From: Podocnemis expansa
Taxonomy: Eukaryota; Chordata; Testudines; Podocnemididae
Assembly: GCA_007922195.1 (NCBI GenBank)
Contig: ML682005.1
Location: 39,629,577-39,693,576 of the forward strand
DNA: 64,000 nucleotides
Direction of reading: 5' to 3'
Every line of letters begins with the position of its first letter. Position 1 is the stretch's first letter. Of the stretch, positions 36,460 to 46,989 are shown in pieces. The position numbers and the translations under genes were made by a program. Under the pieces are notes generated by a model. The model did not search any database, was not told where the DNA came from, and saw only the letters and a list, made by a program, of their open reading frames with translations.

Positions 36460-38090
36460 TTGCTTTGTTTAAAAATCTGTTCTGTAACTGTGCCCAAATT
36501 CAGTTACCAAGTTCTCATATATGTATCTATCTGTTCTGAACCCATGCCTAAAATGTTCTTGTGCTGAAATAACGACTAACCTCAACATTTTTGCTTACCC
36601 TATTAAAACTTCTATCATCTGTTTTCTGCTGTTAATCCCATTGGCTCCATCTAATTGCTTTCATTTTACTGGTCAGTTTTTTGTGGTTGTGGGTTTAGCT
36701 TGTTATGGCTGGGCACCTGAAGTAAACAATTCCTTGACATTGTTTCACCTTGCTATTTACACGAGGCAAGGTTTTACAAGGGAAGCCACAAGCCAGGTTT
36801 CATGTTAAATTACTAAGAGATGCATCAGCAGAGATGCATGCAAAAACTGAAATTCCGTCATATTTTCCTATGACAATCATTTTTCTAATACAGTTCATTG
36901 CATAGTTTTCTAACATGTAGACCAATGGTGTAGATTTAGTATTGACTATTCTATAGTTCTTTTTAACTGAAGTACTTAATTCAATCTAAAGTGATAATTG
37001 ATACTGTCTGTTCAGTTATGATTTTCAGCCTTGTGTTTATATGACTTCTAATGTGCTATTCACTGTATAACACCATTTCCTTAAATGAGGTCCATGTTAG
37101 TTTGAAATAGAAGGAGCGTGAGCCCACTCTGTTTCATCTATATTTTGTTTTCCACTACGGGAACATCTAGGAAATAGAATTGTCTTTGTTGGAAGACAGA
37201 GGTGTAGAACCATGTCATTGACAGCATGGCGATGTGTTTTCTCAGGATCCCCCTAACAGTTTTATATAGGTCGTGGACTTCCCTAGTATTTTTTTGATCA
37301 AAGCAAACTGTAGCATTTATTTTTGATTTATAAAGCAGCATTGTATTTTGCCATTATTTAAGCAGAATACAAGTCTGAAGAACATAAAAAAGCATCCAAT
37401 CAGTCCTACACATTTACCATAAATCCAGCTGTATATATGCAAGTGCACAATAAGTGGACTGTCAAACTTAACCGTGCCATGTAGTGTCACCATGAGGAAA
37501 AAATATGAAAGAGTTAATTGTCTTAAAAAAAAAAAATTTATAACAAATGATAAATGTATGGACAGAGCATCATGTCAACAAATACAGCAAAGGAAAGGGT
37601 ATTTTGGTGCGTTAAGTATGCATTTTCATACCTTTTAATGTGCTAGAATTTCTTTAAGAGTAGCCTTAATTCTGAATTTCCATTGTTTGTACTGCTTGTT
37701 TTGGGATAATTCATCATCCCTCTAAAGGGTTTACAGTTGAGCTTACTGATAAATGCTTTCAGTCTTAACTCCATTTTAACTTTGTTTTAAGACCAGAAAC
37801 TGTCTACCCATACTGGTTCCAACATTACAAGGCAGACTATATTCAGTTTAATTCATAAGTGTACCTGGACCTTAACAAAGGAAAAGACTTATCAGTTTTT
37901 TTGGATAGGATGCATCTCATCCATCAGAATGGTCAGTCCTTCCTACTTTTTATGCTGGTACTTTGTTTCTTCAATAGTTTAAAATTCCTTTTGTTAATGC
38001 CTTAAGGAAATCAGTAGATGATTTAGCAGAATGAAAAGTACAGTCTCAAGTGCTATGAGTTATGTGCCTCTGAAGAGGACAGGGAACTTC

Positions 38091-38130
38091 CTTTTATACA
38101 TTTTTCCTTTTATACATTTTTCCTTTTGGG
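38091..38130 (+). repeat. Short tandem repeat (17-bp unit)
   Basis: CCTTTTATACATTTTTC occurs twice in direct tandem, followed by a partial third unit (CCTTTTGGGC). Confidence 0.85.
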
Positions 38131-38446
38131 CATTGCCTGTTGGTGCATATCTGCTTTGTATGGTCATAGGACCAAAATGAAAATCACGCTGGTGAATTCC
38201 ATCAGATCTGGTGAATTGAAATGGCCTGTTTCCCAGTACTTTTCACAGCTTTACCATTTTCTTTAGCTAACTCTGATCAGAATTAAATAGAAATCAGTTA
38301 TGTCTCAAATTCTCTGTTTACAATTTTAAACTGACGTGACTAGCAAACATCAGGATGTGACAAATGTTTAACTGCTGACCTTATCAGTAATAGTACTAAA
38401 TTATCCCTGCTATTCACAAGAGAGCTTTATGTATTGAAAAATTACA

Positions 38447-39075
38447 GTAGTTATAAAAACAGGCAAGGAATCTTTTGGCACTTTTGAAGACTAACACTTA
38501 TTGCATAAACTTTTGTGAGTAGAATCCTATTTCGTCAGATGCATGAAATGGAAATTGCAGTGTGTTAGGTATATATACATGTGCAGAGAAGGGTGAGTCA
38601 CAATGTCATTTCAAACAGTTCTAGAGGGTGGCCTGTTAGTTGATTTGAGCAAACCAAGCAAGTTGTTTTAATTCAAACTGTGTGCCTGTGGATCTTTAAA
38701 CAACAATAGATGAGAAGTGGGAATGTTAAAAGGGGGCCCTCTTTTAACATTAACATTTAACTAAAAGGGGACCTCTTAACATTCTCATCTTCTCATCTAT
38801 TGTTTTTAAAGGCCCACATTCACACAGATTGAATTAAAACAATTGGCTTGGTTTGCTGAAATAGACTAACAGACTATCTGTTGCAACTGTTTAAAAGTAC
38901 CTTGTGACTCACTTTTCTCTGCATGTGTATACCTGATACACTTCAGTTTCCATGTCATGCGTCTGATAAAGTGGGATTATGCCCATGAAAGCATATGAGA
39001 TAAATAAATTTGTGAGTCTTTAAAAGTGCCATAGAACTCCGTTTGTTTTGCTGAAATAGACTAGCACAGCTGCTC
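38447..39075. mobile_element. Fold-back (inverted) Penelope-like copy
   Basis: Two arms of about 290-300 bp are imperfect reverse complements: 38447-38740 and 38765-39075, with the centre near 38750. The left arm starts with GGAATCTTTTGGCACTTTTG, then CATAAACTTTTGTGAGTAGA. The right arm ends with CATGAAAGCATATGAGATAA, TTTGTGAGTCTTTAAAAGTG, then GACTAGCACAGCTGC. Each arm carries the family 3' UTR and tail, with tails outward. The centre contains short GGGGNCC/CTTAACATT repeats. No coding content. Confidence 0.8.
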
Positions 39076-39167
39076 ACAAGTAATCATCAGAAGTTTCTTT
39101 CTCAGTGCATCCAAATTTGCAATCTTATCTGCAGCATTCTTAATAAAACAGAGTTTTTATGTAGAAC

Positions 39168-39495
39168 AAAAACAACAGGAGTCTTGTGGCACCTTAAAGA
39201 TCAACAATTTCTTTCATCATAAGCTTTCATGGGCTCCAACCCGCTCCATCAGGTGCAAACTACAGTTGAAGTGGAAACTACAGTTGAGAGGTTGCTCCCC
39301 CCATTGTATTGCTTCTCCTTCATCCTGGCATGTTTGTATATACACACATCTCAACTGTAGTTTCCACTTCATGCATCTGACAGAGTGGGTTGGAGATGAG
39401 TGGGTTGGAGCCTGCAAAAACTTATGACTGAAGAAATTTGTTAGTTTTTAAGGTGCCACAGAACTCTTGTTGTATTTGTTGTATACAGATTAACA
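39168..39495. mobile_element. Second fold-back Penelope-like copy
   Basis: Arms 39168-39290 and 39345-39495 are reverse-complementary: ACAGGAGTCTTGTGGCACC versus AAGGTGCCACAGAACTCTTG at the outer ends, and GAAGTGGAAACTACAGTTGA versus TCAACTGTAGTTTCCACTTC inside. The left arm has a small tandem duplication of AAACTACAGTTGA. It is shorter than the previous fold-back and of a slightly different sub-family (TCCAACCC/GGGTTGGA). Confidence 0.8.
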
Positions 39496-39514
39496 TAATC
39501 CCTATTCAGCTCTG

Positions 39515-39580
39515 AAGCAGTGCAATCAAATTTGCAAATAAATTTGATCTCATTTGCAAATTTGATCGCATTGCTTTAGG
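39515..39580. repeat. Short palindrome
   Basis: GCAATCAAATTTGCAAAT and ATTTGCAAATTTGATCGC are near-perfect complements about 18 bp apart, giving a hairpin between two Penelope-like repeats. Origin unclear. Confidence 0.6.
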
Positions 39581-39614
39581 GCTAAATAGGATCTCTGGAT
39601 TTTTCTCTCATTAC

Positions 39615-39862
39615 AACAGGTGATTTGACCATCTTTCTTTATAGGCTGTTTCCTAGTGTTTAAATCTTTACAATTGCTTTGATTTGCTGTTACAATGTGG
39701 CCTGTTCCTATGACTTACACTTCCTTGCATTTATTTAGTCCCATTCAGTAGCTTCCCTTATCTTCAGAGTGTCTGACGAAGTGGGATTTTCTTCCATGAA
39801 AGATCATGCAATAAATGTATTTGTTAGTCTTTAAGTGCCACAGGACTCTTTGTCTGTTTTAC
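39615..39862 (+). mobile_element. Penelope-like 3' UTR and tail, plus orientation
   Basis: GTGATTTGACCATCTTTCTT, CTATGACTTACACTTCCTTG, GTCTGACGAAGTGGGATTTT, then TTTGTTAGTCTTTAAGTGCC and ACAGGACTCTTTGTC. It is the same stretch as the right arm at 25759-26018 and the minus copy at 4028-4646. Confidence 0.8.
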
Positions 39863-41385
39863 TAGATGTAGAGGATCAAGAGTTAAGATTACACTTGGGG
39901 ATATATAGTTATAGATATAGATATATAAAATAAGTTACTACGTGCCAAGTCAGGTGTAAATCAGCTTGGCAATCAGTCCTCCAGTATGCTCTAGACTGTC
40001 TTTGTGGACCCTGTTGCTGCTCACAAATAGTTCCTTACTATAAGCAAAACACATTCAGGAATTTTCAGTGTGCTTCCACAGGGTTCGCAGAGTCAGGTAG
40101 TATGTGTGGAGTGCTGGTGTGCTGTAGATTAACTCCTCATTTTGTGGTGCACTAACTTACGTAGACAAGGCCTCAGAAGAAATCCAGACATGCTAAGATG
40201 ATAAATGCATAATTATGGAGCATAGAGGCACCCGGGATCCCCTACCCTATTAGAAATAGAATAATGTGAAAAAAAGGGAAAAAGTACAATGTTTTACAAA
40301 TCAGGTTAATCTAATATAAGAATGTGAATACTAAAATGTCTTGTTTATAATCACTGGGTATTCCAAGGCATCATTACAAGGGGGAGTTAGGGTTGTTTTG
40401 TACGTGTCTACCTTGTAAGTTTGCATTTCTTTTAAATGCAACTTCAAAACTGAATTTCTTTGCTCATAGTGCTTTGTTTGGATAACTACAACATATCTAT
40501 AATGTGTTTCACCCTTGTGAGAACATAACAGGAATTTAACTGCTTTTTAATGCATTTGTTGTATTCCAGGTTAGAACATGGCTAGTATGGCATGTAGCCA
40601 GCAATTGGCAGGGAGAGAGCTTAGACTGAATGAAGGAAAAACGCAACTGCATTAATTAAGTGAAGGGATTTTTAGAGTATTAGGTTTGAAACAGCTGTGG
40701 TGAAGTAATTACTCCAGAACACTAAAAGAATTACTGTCCTCTGAAGAGTTGGGGGTGGCTGCCATTAGAAGAGGAGGACAATGCCATCTGGAAAAGCCCT
40801 GTTGTTTTTTTTATTGGTTATTATTTGGATGCTGCACAGAGCTACTATGTTTACTTAATTCTTCCTGTGTCTAAAGGAAACAAAAAGACTGGATGCATCA
40901 GTTAGTTGGACTTCTAAGCCTGCTAACTGTGATCCCTGCTTCTTCATTGCTCAACTCATATGGTCTATCACATTTAATAAAAATATTTTAAGGAACATGA
41001 ATATGAGTAAAAACCTCTGAGAGACCACAACTAAACTATAATGACAGCACAAGTATGAGTTTTTAAAAATCAGAATCTAGAGTTCTGGGGGAAAGTAACA
41101 GGACAAACAGATTTAAGAAGCCTGCTATTAAGGTGACAGCAGCAACACATACATTTTTACAGGTAAGGTTTAGTTTTAAAAGTACTCCACACCTGCACTA
41201 CAAACTGTATGGAAACAGTCAGCCCTTTTTTAATGATATAGATATAGGTTAGACTTGAGGGCCTAAACATATGCCCCTCACTGAATATTTAGGCATCTGA
41301 TTTCAGGTTTCCAGTTAGAAAATTTTGGCCATAGTGCATGAGATGGCATTTCAAAATTAAACCAAATATTTCTTGTTCTTCACAG

Positions 41386-41536
41386 TTGCTGTGACTGGCT
41401 CATAAACATTTGCCGAAGAAAGAGAGAGCTAAAAGCTCGTACAGTATGGCTTGGATGTCCTGAAAAGTGTGAAGAAAAATATCCAAGAAATGCTATAAAA
41501 AATCAAAAATACAATATCTTTACATTTATACCTGGG
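41386..41536 (+). CDS. ATP9B: ATP9B exon 3
   Basis: Completes the Ser codon left open by exon 2 (AG|T), then encodes [35 protein letters not shown] and [13 protein letters not shown]. This cytosolic segment precedes TM1 in ATP9-type flippases and contains the ARTVWLG and KNQKYN blocks conserved between ATP9A, ATP9B and yeast Neo1. Length is 151 bases, with one base closing the previous codon and then 50 codons, ending in phase 0. The acceptor has a strong pyrimidine tract (TTCTTGTTCTTCACAG) and the donor is GGG|GTAAGG. No damage to the frame. Confidence 0.95.
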
Positions 41537-41857
41537 GTAAGGCTACTACTGATTGCTTGAAGGTGGGCTTAATTTTATGCCCTTATAGTATCTTAAGAAA
41601 AAGTCTGAAGAAAGAGATATTCTGATCTACATCATGCTTTCTATATTTACCTTCCTATTCTTCTTATTAGTGATGGCCCTTACATGAGAGTAAGACTTTT
41701 TATTTCTAATCACTGTATTTGCAGAATGGCACAGATTATAGGAGTACAATCTGCATGTAATTCAGTGAGTCATAGCTAGAATTTCAAGCAGCTTTCCAGA
41801 AGTTCAGGGATGTTGCTTTGCATTTCTTCATTTCTCACTAGAAGGATTTTAAGCATC

Positions 41858-41882
41858 GGTGTGGGTGTGGGTGTGTGTGTTA
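41858..41882 (+). repeat. GT-rich microsatellite
   Basis: GGTGTGGGTGTGGGTGTGTG then TGT: short imperfect (GT)n/(GTGTGG)n tract in intron 3. Confidence 0.8.
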
Positions 41883-44061
41883 GTTACTGAGGGTTGACTT
41901 TAAAAGAGGATAAATATTGAAGGTTCATGTTCTTATGCAGATCTCTTTAACAGCAGTGGGTGCACATAAGAAAATACAGTAAATGTAAATCAGAGTGCAA
42001 AACTTTCTATTTAAATAAGAGTTGGTTGGTCTTGCATTGTTTTATGGACACTGTTCACCAAGACCTACTTTAATGTGCTGAGTTTTCAGCTATGTTTTTA
42101 TTTTTTCTGGTTTTAAAGGTACAGAATTCTTTTAAGTGTTGAATGCATTCTTTAATCACAGTTTTGTTGCAGACTGGAATGTTTGCCACTTCATATAAAC
42201 AACAAAAGTATAGCTTTCTTTTGTTGTTTTAACAGTTGATTTATTTCTCTTCAGAGTTCATTCTTTGTATAAAAGTTCATTTTACAAAAGTTTTGCATAG
42301 CTGTTTCATTATTTTTGTTTTTAATTTATCTGTGTTACTGAAATATAGCTTTTAAGAGAGATGTTTCAGTGACTAAAGTAAAAGATATTAAAACATTATA
42401 GCATGCTTTTTATATATCATATAAACTTTTACTAACACATTTTTCAGTTGTACTGAGTCCTTCTTTGTAATAACAAATGTTCTTGTAGGTTTCAATACAG
42501 ACATAATTTGTCCTTTGAATTCAAGAAACCTATTTTATATGGAGCATCGAGTCTATTCCTCTAGCACCATTCATCCAGTAGCTGGCAAATGTTTGTCTAA
42601 TATACCTTTTTATTAAAATTTAAAAAGTAATGCCTCCATATTTAAGGCTGATGTTTTGTTAGGGTAATAAAATGTCAACTGTCTAAAGCAAATAAATATT
42701 CTTCCTTTAGTGAACCAATCCAATGCTTTCTTCCTTGCTTTAAATTATTAAACACACTCAGATTAGGTAAACAGTGTATACTTTCATAAAGGTCACAAAG
42801 TTCATTCAGTATACAAGAAGCCCTTGATTGCTGTGGTTAAAAATATGCATGTGTATTGCTAAGACTGTCGCTAGAACATGACGCCTGTAAAGATGAGCTG
42901 TATTTTGAGTTACCTGTTGAGTGAGATATTGAAGTTCAGATTCTTTCCTAAGAAGATAAAATCCTTTGAAAATGTTATATATTTGCACAATAGGAACTCT
43001 ATTTTGATTTTTCAGTAAGCGTGGCAGATTTTGAACTGTTAATTTATGCTAAATGGCTGTTTAAATAAGCCACTGATGAGGAGAAAAAAACTTGATCATC
43101 CTGCTGAGGTTTATTTGTGAAATAATTCAAATATTTTAGACATCAAATAAAAATGTTTTATGTGAGTATAACCACAATATCACTCCAGCATAGCTATTTA
43201 ACATTTTAACAATTACAGCCCTGTACGTGGCTGTAAATAATTTATGTAACTTTTCTCTGTAAGGGAGCACATTAATAGTATTTATCAGTTAATAATAAAT
43301 GTTGTACCTATTGAATGACTTCTGTTAAAATTTTCATTATGTTGTACTATGTCTGGCGCTTAGTTGTAATTGTACTTTCTGCACTCCCACAACCACCAAA
43401 CATGAGTACATTTTATTAGTTTTATACCGATAATTGGAATAATTTACTGAGCAAGATTGTATCAGTATTTTATTTTGCCTTAATTTGTAAGAGTGTAATG
43501 TAAAACAAAATGAAGAAAACCCATACTCCAAAATACTGCTTTGATATGTTCTCATAAGAGCTTGCATTGTATTATGTGTATTGTATTAAATATGGACCTG
43601 TATAGTAAAGGCTCTAAATTTTATTTTAAGTTCATCATGTTGCATACATCCAAAATTTTTTGTCCTGGTGCATGACAGGAAGGCAGAAATGTTGCAAAAT
43701 TTTCATGCCCTCATGACTCCTCTGGACACTCTTGTTTGTCATGTTGTTTCTTTCCTCTGTCTACGAAGATGTTTGTTTGAAGAGAGCTAGGAAATCAGAA
43801 GAGAGGGGACAAAGGTGATTAAAATAGCATGTATCTGTTCATTAGTTCAGTTCCCTGCATAACTCAGAGCAACCGCAATTCTATTCTACCCTGAAATAGC
43901 TAATATATTTTCCCAGAGGGATGCTTCCTGGGGCTCGTTGGGGCATAGCAGTGTTTCAGCCACAGCACATTAGGACCATGGTCTACACCACCCAGGAATT
44001 TTACTATCTTCAGGAGTTCTCAGCTTTGCAGTCTTTTTGTATTGCCAGCGTGATTAGACTA

Positions 44062-44187
44062 GAGTTGACTCATAGGGCTGGAAGGGACCTTATGAGATCC
44101 ACCTAGTCCAACCCCCTGTGGTTTGAACCCAGGACCTTCTGTGTGTAAAGCAGATGTGCTAGCCACTACACTATTTGCAGGGTCTGC
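44062..44187 (-). mobile_element. tRNA-Val-headed, CR1-tailed SINE-like element
   Basis: On the minus strand the 5' part resembles tRNA-Val(UAC): TAGTGTAGTGGCTAGCAC (D arm and A box), TCTGCTTTACACACAGA (anticodon arm, loop TTTACAC, anticodon TAC), AGGTCCTGGGTTCAAACC (T arm and B box). It runs directly, with almost no linker, into a CR1 3' terminus (GGGGGTTGGACTAGGTGG, then AAGGTCCCTTCCAGCCCTAT). A tRNA-like head with a LINE-derived tail is SINE architecture. The acceptor stem does not pair, and mismatches lie in the anticodon and T stems, so it is not a working tRNA gene. A chance insertion of one repeat beside another is the alternative. Confidence 0.65.
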
Positions 44188-45731
44188 AGGTCCAGCTTCA
44201 GACCAGTTTGCTGTAGATGGATAGAGTGGGGGGAAAAGTACCTTTATAATTTCCTTAGTTCTAATTTGCTAAGTTTCAATTTACTTTCGATGTTCATCAT
44301 GATGCTACACATGCTGGTCAGTAATTTTCTGTGAGAATGAATTTGTGATTAATTTTTTTTTTTATTTTTTTCATTCAGAAAATATTTATTTTGGGTTGGT
44401 TTGACAAGAACTGACACTTTGATTTTATTGAACTGAAACATTTAGTTTTGAGTCAAGTTAACACTAAATTGCATGTGTCTTTGGTGTTGCAGTGCCACAT
44501 AAGTTGCAGTTGGGTGCTTCATTTCTGCATTCTGTTCTGTGGTGGTGGGCTTTCTTGGCTGTACTACATCTTCTGTAATTCAAGACAGTTTCTTGTCAGC
44601 TTGCGCTGAATGATGAATCATGGAAGATGCATCTGATCCATGAAGCCCAGTTCATAGGGAGGAACTGAGAGCATGAGGCACCTTACAACTGTTGGGCAGA
44701 TGCAATTCCTTGTTACTCTGACTTAAAGAAAAAATATTTTGATCTGGGAATGTTTTGACAGGTCCCCAGAACTGCAATTTGTAACTTTTCATTTAGTGAA
44801 AAATGTCAGTATTTTGACTCTTCATCCTGAATCAAAATGATGTGGGGGCTGTGTAATTCCTATTTATTTTGTGTGACTCTCTGGCCCCTCTAGTGGCTCA
44901 GTTTATATATGCTGGTTCTTTGCTGTACTCCAAAGCAGTGTAAACTAGCCAGAGCATACAAGTGAATCTGGCCTTGCAATTTGACATTACAAAGTTGATC
45001 CTCCATATTTTCTGATCATTAGAAGTATCACACTTGTTCCTCTTTTAGTAGTTTTATATAAAATATTTAATTAAAAATCCAAAGAAATTTGCAAGACAAA
45101 AACTGTTAAAATAGAATTAAGGTTGAGCATACAAGCCAGTAATTTATGGCAACATACATTTCAAGGTTATTGTAATTTTCTAAAAACAAGTGTTAACAAC
45201 TCAGCAATACAGTTACATTTTAAACAAACAAAAAATGTTACAGATATGAAAAGTCAGATCACCTAAGTTTGCTTTCTGTTGGTACCATGAGGAAAAAAAA
45301 AAATGTTTTTAAAATTCAGTTTCATCTAAGTGCGGACCACAAACACTGAAATGCCATAATTATAATAGTTTTTTGCATGTTGTTGCTATAGGATGTATCA
45401 CAGATAGCTGGATGAATTCCAGGGCAAACCGTTGCAATGTAATTTTGTCCCAATTAGATAAATGGAGTTATATTTGGGATTATTTAAAATAATACATCTT
45501 GAAAATTCAGTGATAATTATGCTTGTGATTGCAGTTGTTTATGGGTTGTGCAGGTAAGTATTCAGGGATTCTGTCTTAATAGTGTATTCAAGTAAAATTG
45601 GTAACAATGAACCAATTTAATTAAACACACAGTATAAGTTATACTTATGCAAAAACAATAGTTTTATGTACATTCCTGAAATAAAATTTTAAGGGATTTT
45701 TTTCTGTTTTTTCTTTTGTTTTTCATTTTAG

Positions 45732-45845
45732 GTTTTATATGAACAGTTCAAGTTTTTCTTGAATCTCTATTTTCTCGTTGTGTCCTGCTCGCAGTTTGTA
45801 CCGGCATTGAAAATAGGCTACCTGTACACCTACTGGGCTCCTCTG
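45732..45845 (+). CDS. ATP9B: ATP9B exon 4 (TM1)
   Basis: Thirty-eight complete codons in phase 0: [14 protein letters not shown]..., the first transmembrane helix [19 protein letters not shown], a short lumenal stretch [12 protein letters not shown], and the approach to TM2. The SQFVPAL end of TM1 is typical of ATP9/Neo1-class flippases; class I P4-ATPases have a P-x-x-F variant at this place. Acceptor TTTTCATTTTAG with a long pyrimidine tract; donor CTG|GTAAAC. Frame intact. Confidence 0.95.
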
Positions 45846-46348
45846 GTAAACAAAATGCTGATATAAGATAGGTTTTTACTATTAAGCTGCTTTTGATTTT
45901 AGAATGATATATATGTACATAATTTCCACCTGAATCTTGTAAAAGTATTTTAGATGCTTGTGCTCTGATATGGGAGGGAGGGCTCAGTTGTTAGTTTCAA
46001 CTGTTATGGTTAGATGTTCCCAAAAATATTTCTGGCTCCCAGGAGCTCTGCAACTTCCTTTTCTAAATGGTTTGTATTTCCTGTCTAGATGAATAAAGCT
46101 ACTGAAATATGAAACAAAAAATATTATTTTAGTACAAAACACTTGGTATCTTAACAAACCTTTCTCTTCATTTTTGTCAAAGTGAGGTGTATACTATTTT
46201 CCAGCATTTTGTAGGTTTCATCTATATGAGATGGCATAGTAAGAAAGTTTAAATTCTTCCATCCCAAATAATCTTCACTATTTTCTGTCGTCTTAACAAC
46301 TGGAAGTAGAATTAAGATCTTTGGCTGATTGGTTCATCGATTTAGGGG

Positions 46349-46460
46349 GAAAAAAAATCAAGGCGTCATCTGGCACTTTAAGACTTAGTCTTAAAATGCC
46401 ACATGAAGCCTTGTTTTTTTTGCTGGACAAGACTAACATGGCTATCCCTTTGGAAATTCA
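46349..46460. mobile_element. Miniature Penelope-like inverted tail repeat
   Basis: AAGGCGTCATCTGGCACTTT then AAGACTTAGTCTTAAAATGC, CACATGAAGCCTTGTT, ending CAAGACTAACATGGCTATCC. The two arms are complementary tails meeting at AAGACTTAGTCTT, so only about 28 bp per arm survives around the centre, with a single outer end. Confidence 0.6.
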
Positions 46461-46718
46461 TCGAATTAGGACTGCCTCTTAGTAAGAGCAATCCAGAATT
46501 CCCTTCCTCCAAATTGTACACATGGTATTATCCAGGTCTCCCTTTATAGTAGGGTGCTTCACAAAACTTTACATTTTCTTCTGTTTCTTCACTGTCTTCA
46601 AGGTCATTCTCCTTGTAACTGTTACACTTTGCCTCCCACTCGCACCTGTGCAAAAGAAGGGTTTACTAAGGAGGGTTTAGAGGGTAGCACGTCCCTGTAC
46701 CCCCAGCTACATTACAGC

Positions 46719-46982
46719 CTAAGGGGTATGATTCTCAGCTTGTGTACACAAACTTACTGTAGCTCAGAGAGAGCTAGAAAGAATATGAATAGTAGTGCAT
46801 GCATGGTGGCATGGGCAGAAGCAGTTGTTCTGAGTAGGTTTCAGGTGGTTTATACTCAGCACGGCTAATTCATGCTGCTGCTGCCTGTGCTACTGTGATT
46901 GAAGTGCTTTTCATACTTGCATTAGCTTGTATTCAAACTATTGCAGGTGTGTAAATGCGAGCTGAGAATCACTCTCCCTGTA
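46719..46982. mobile_element. Unclassified MITE with long terminal inverted repeats
   Basis: Left end GGGGTATGATTCTCAGCTTG then TGTACAC. The right end, as complement, is GGGAGAGTGATTCTCAGCTC then GCATTTACAC. About 30 bp of imperfect inverted repeat bounds a 200-bp interior. No superfamily assigned; target duplication not seen. Confidence 0.55.
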
Positions 46983-46989
46983 TATGGAG

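Larger units (their letters stand above)
29713..41385 (+). other. ATP9B: ATP9B intron 2
   Basis: Bounded by donor GTTTGT and acceptor TTCTTGTTCTTCACAG. Contents listed separately: poly-G/GC-rich patch (31181-31330), Chompy-like MITE (31732-32098), hAT MITEs (32371-32533 and 35551-35712), Penelope-like repeat ending in the assembly gap (36162-36459), and fold-back Penelope-like copies (38447-39862). Stretches 29713-31090, 32540-35540, 36460-38440 and 39870-41385 show no gene and no repeat I can name. They are AT-rich with scattered stops in all frames. Confidence 0.85.
41537..45731 (+). other. ATP9B: ATP9B intron 3
   Basis: Bounded by donor GTAAGG and a long T-rich acceptor ending CATTTTAG. 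Mostly AT-rich unique-looking sequence with no other coding signal. A GT-rich microsatellite lies near 41858-41881. The tRNA/CR1 chimera is at 44062-44187. Around 44450-44720 a moderately GC-rich block could be an old repeat, but I cannot assign it. Confidence 0.88.

Noticed and set aside
44110..44187. Functional tRNA-Val gene on the minus strand
   Set aside because: The acceptor stem does not pair, the anticodon and T stems have mismatches, and it continues directly into a CR1 tail.
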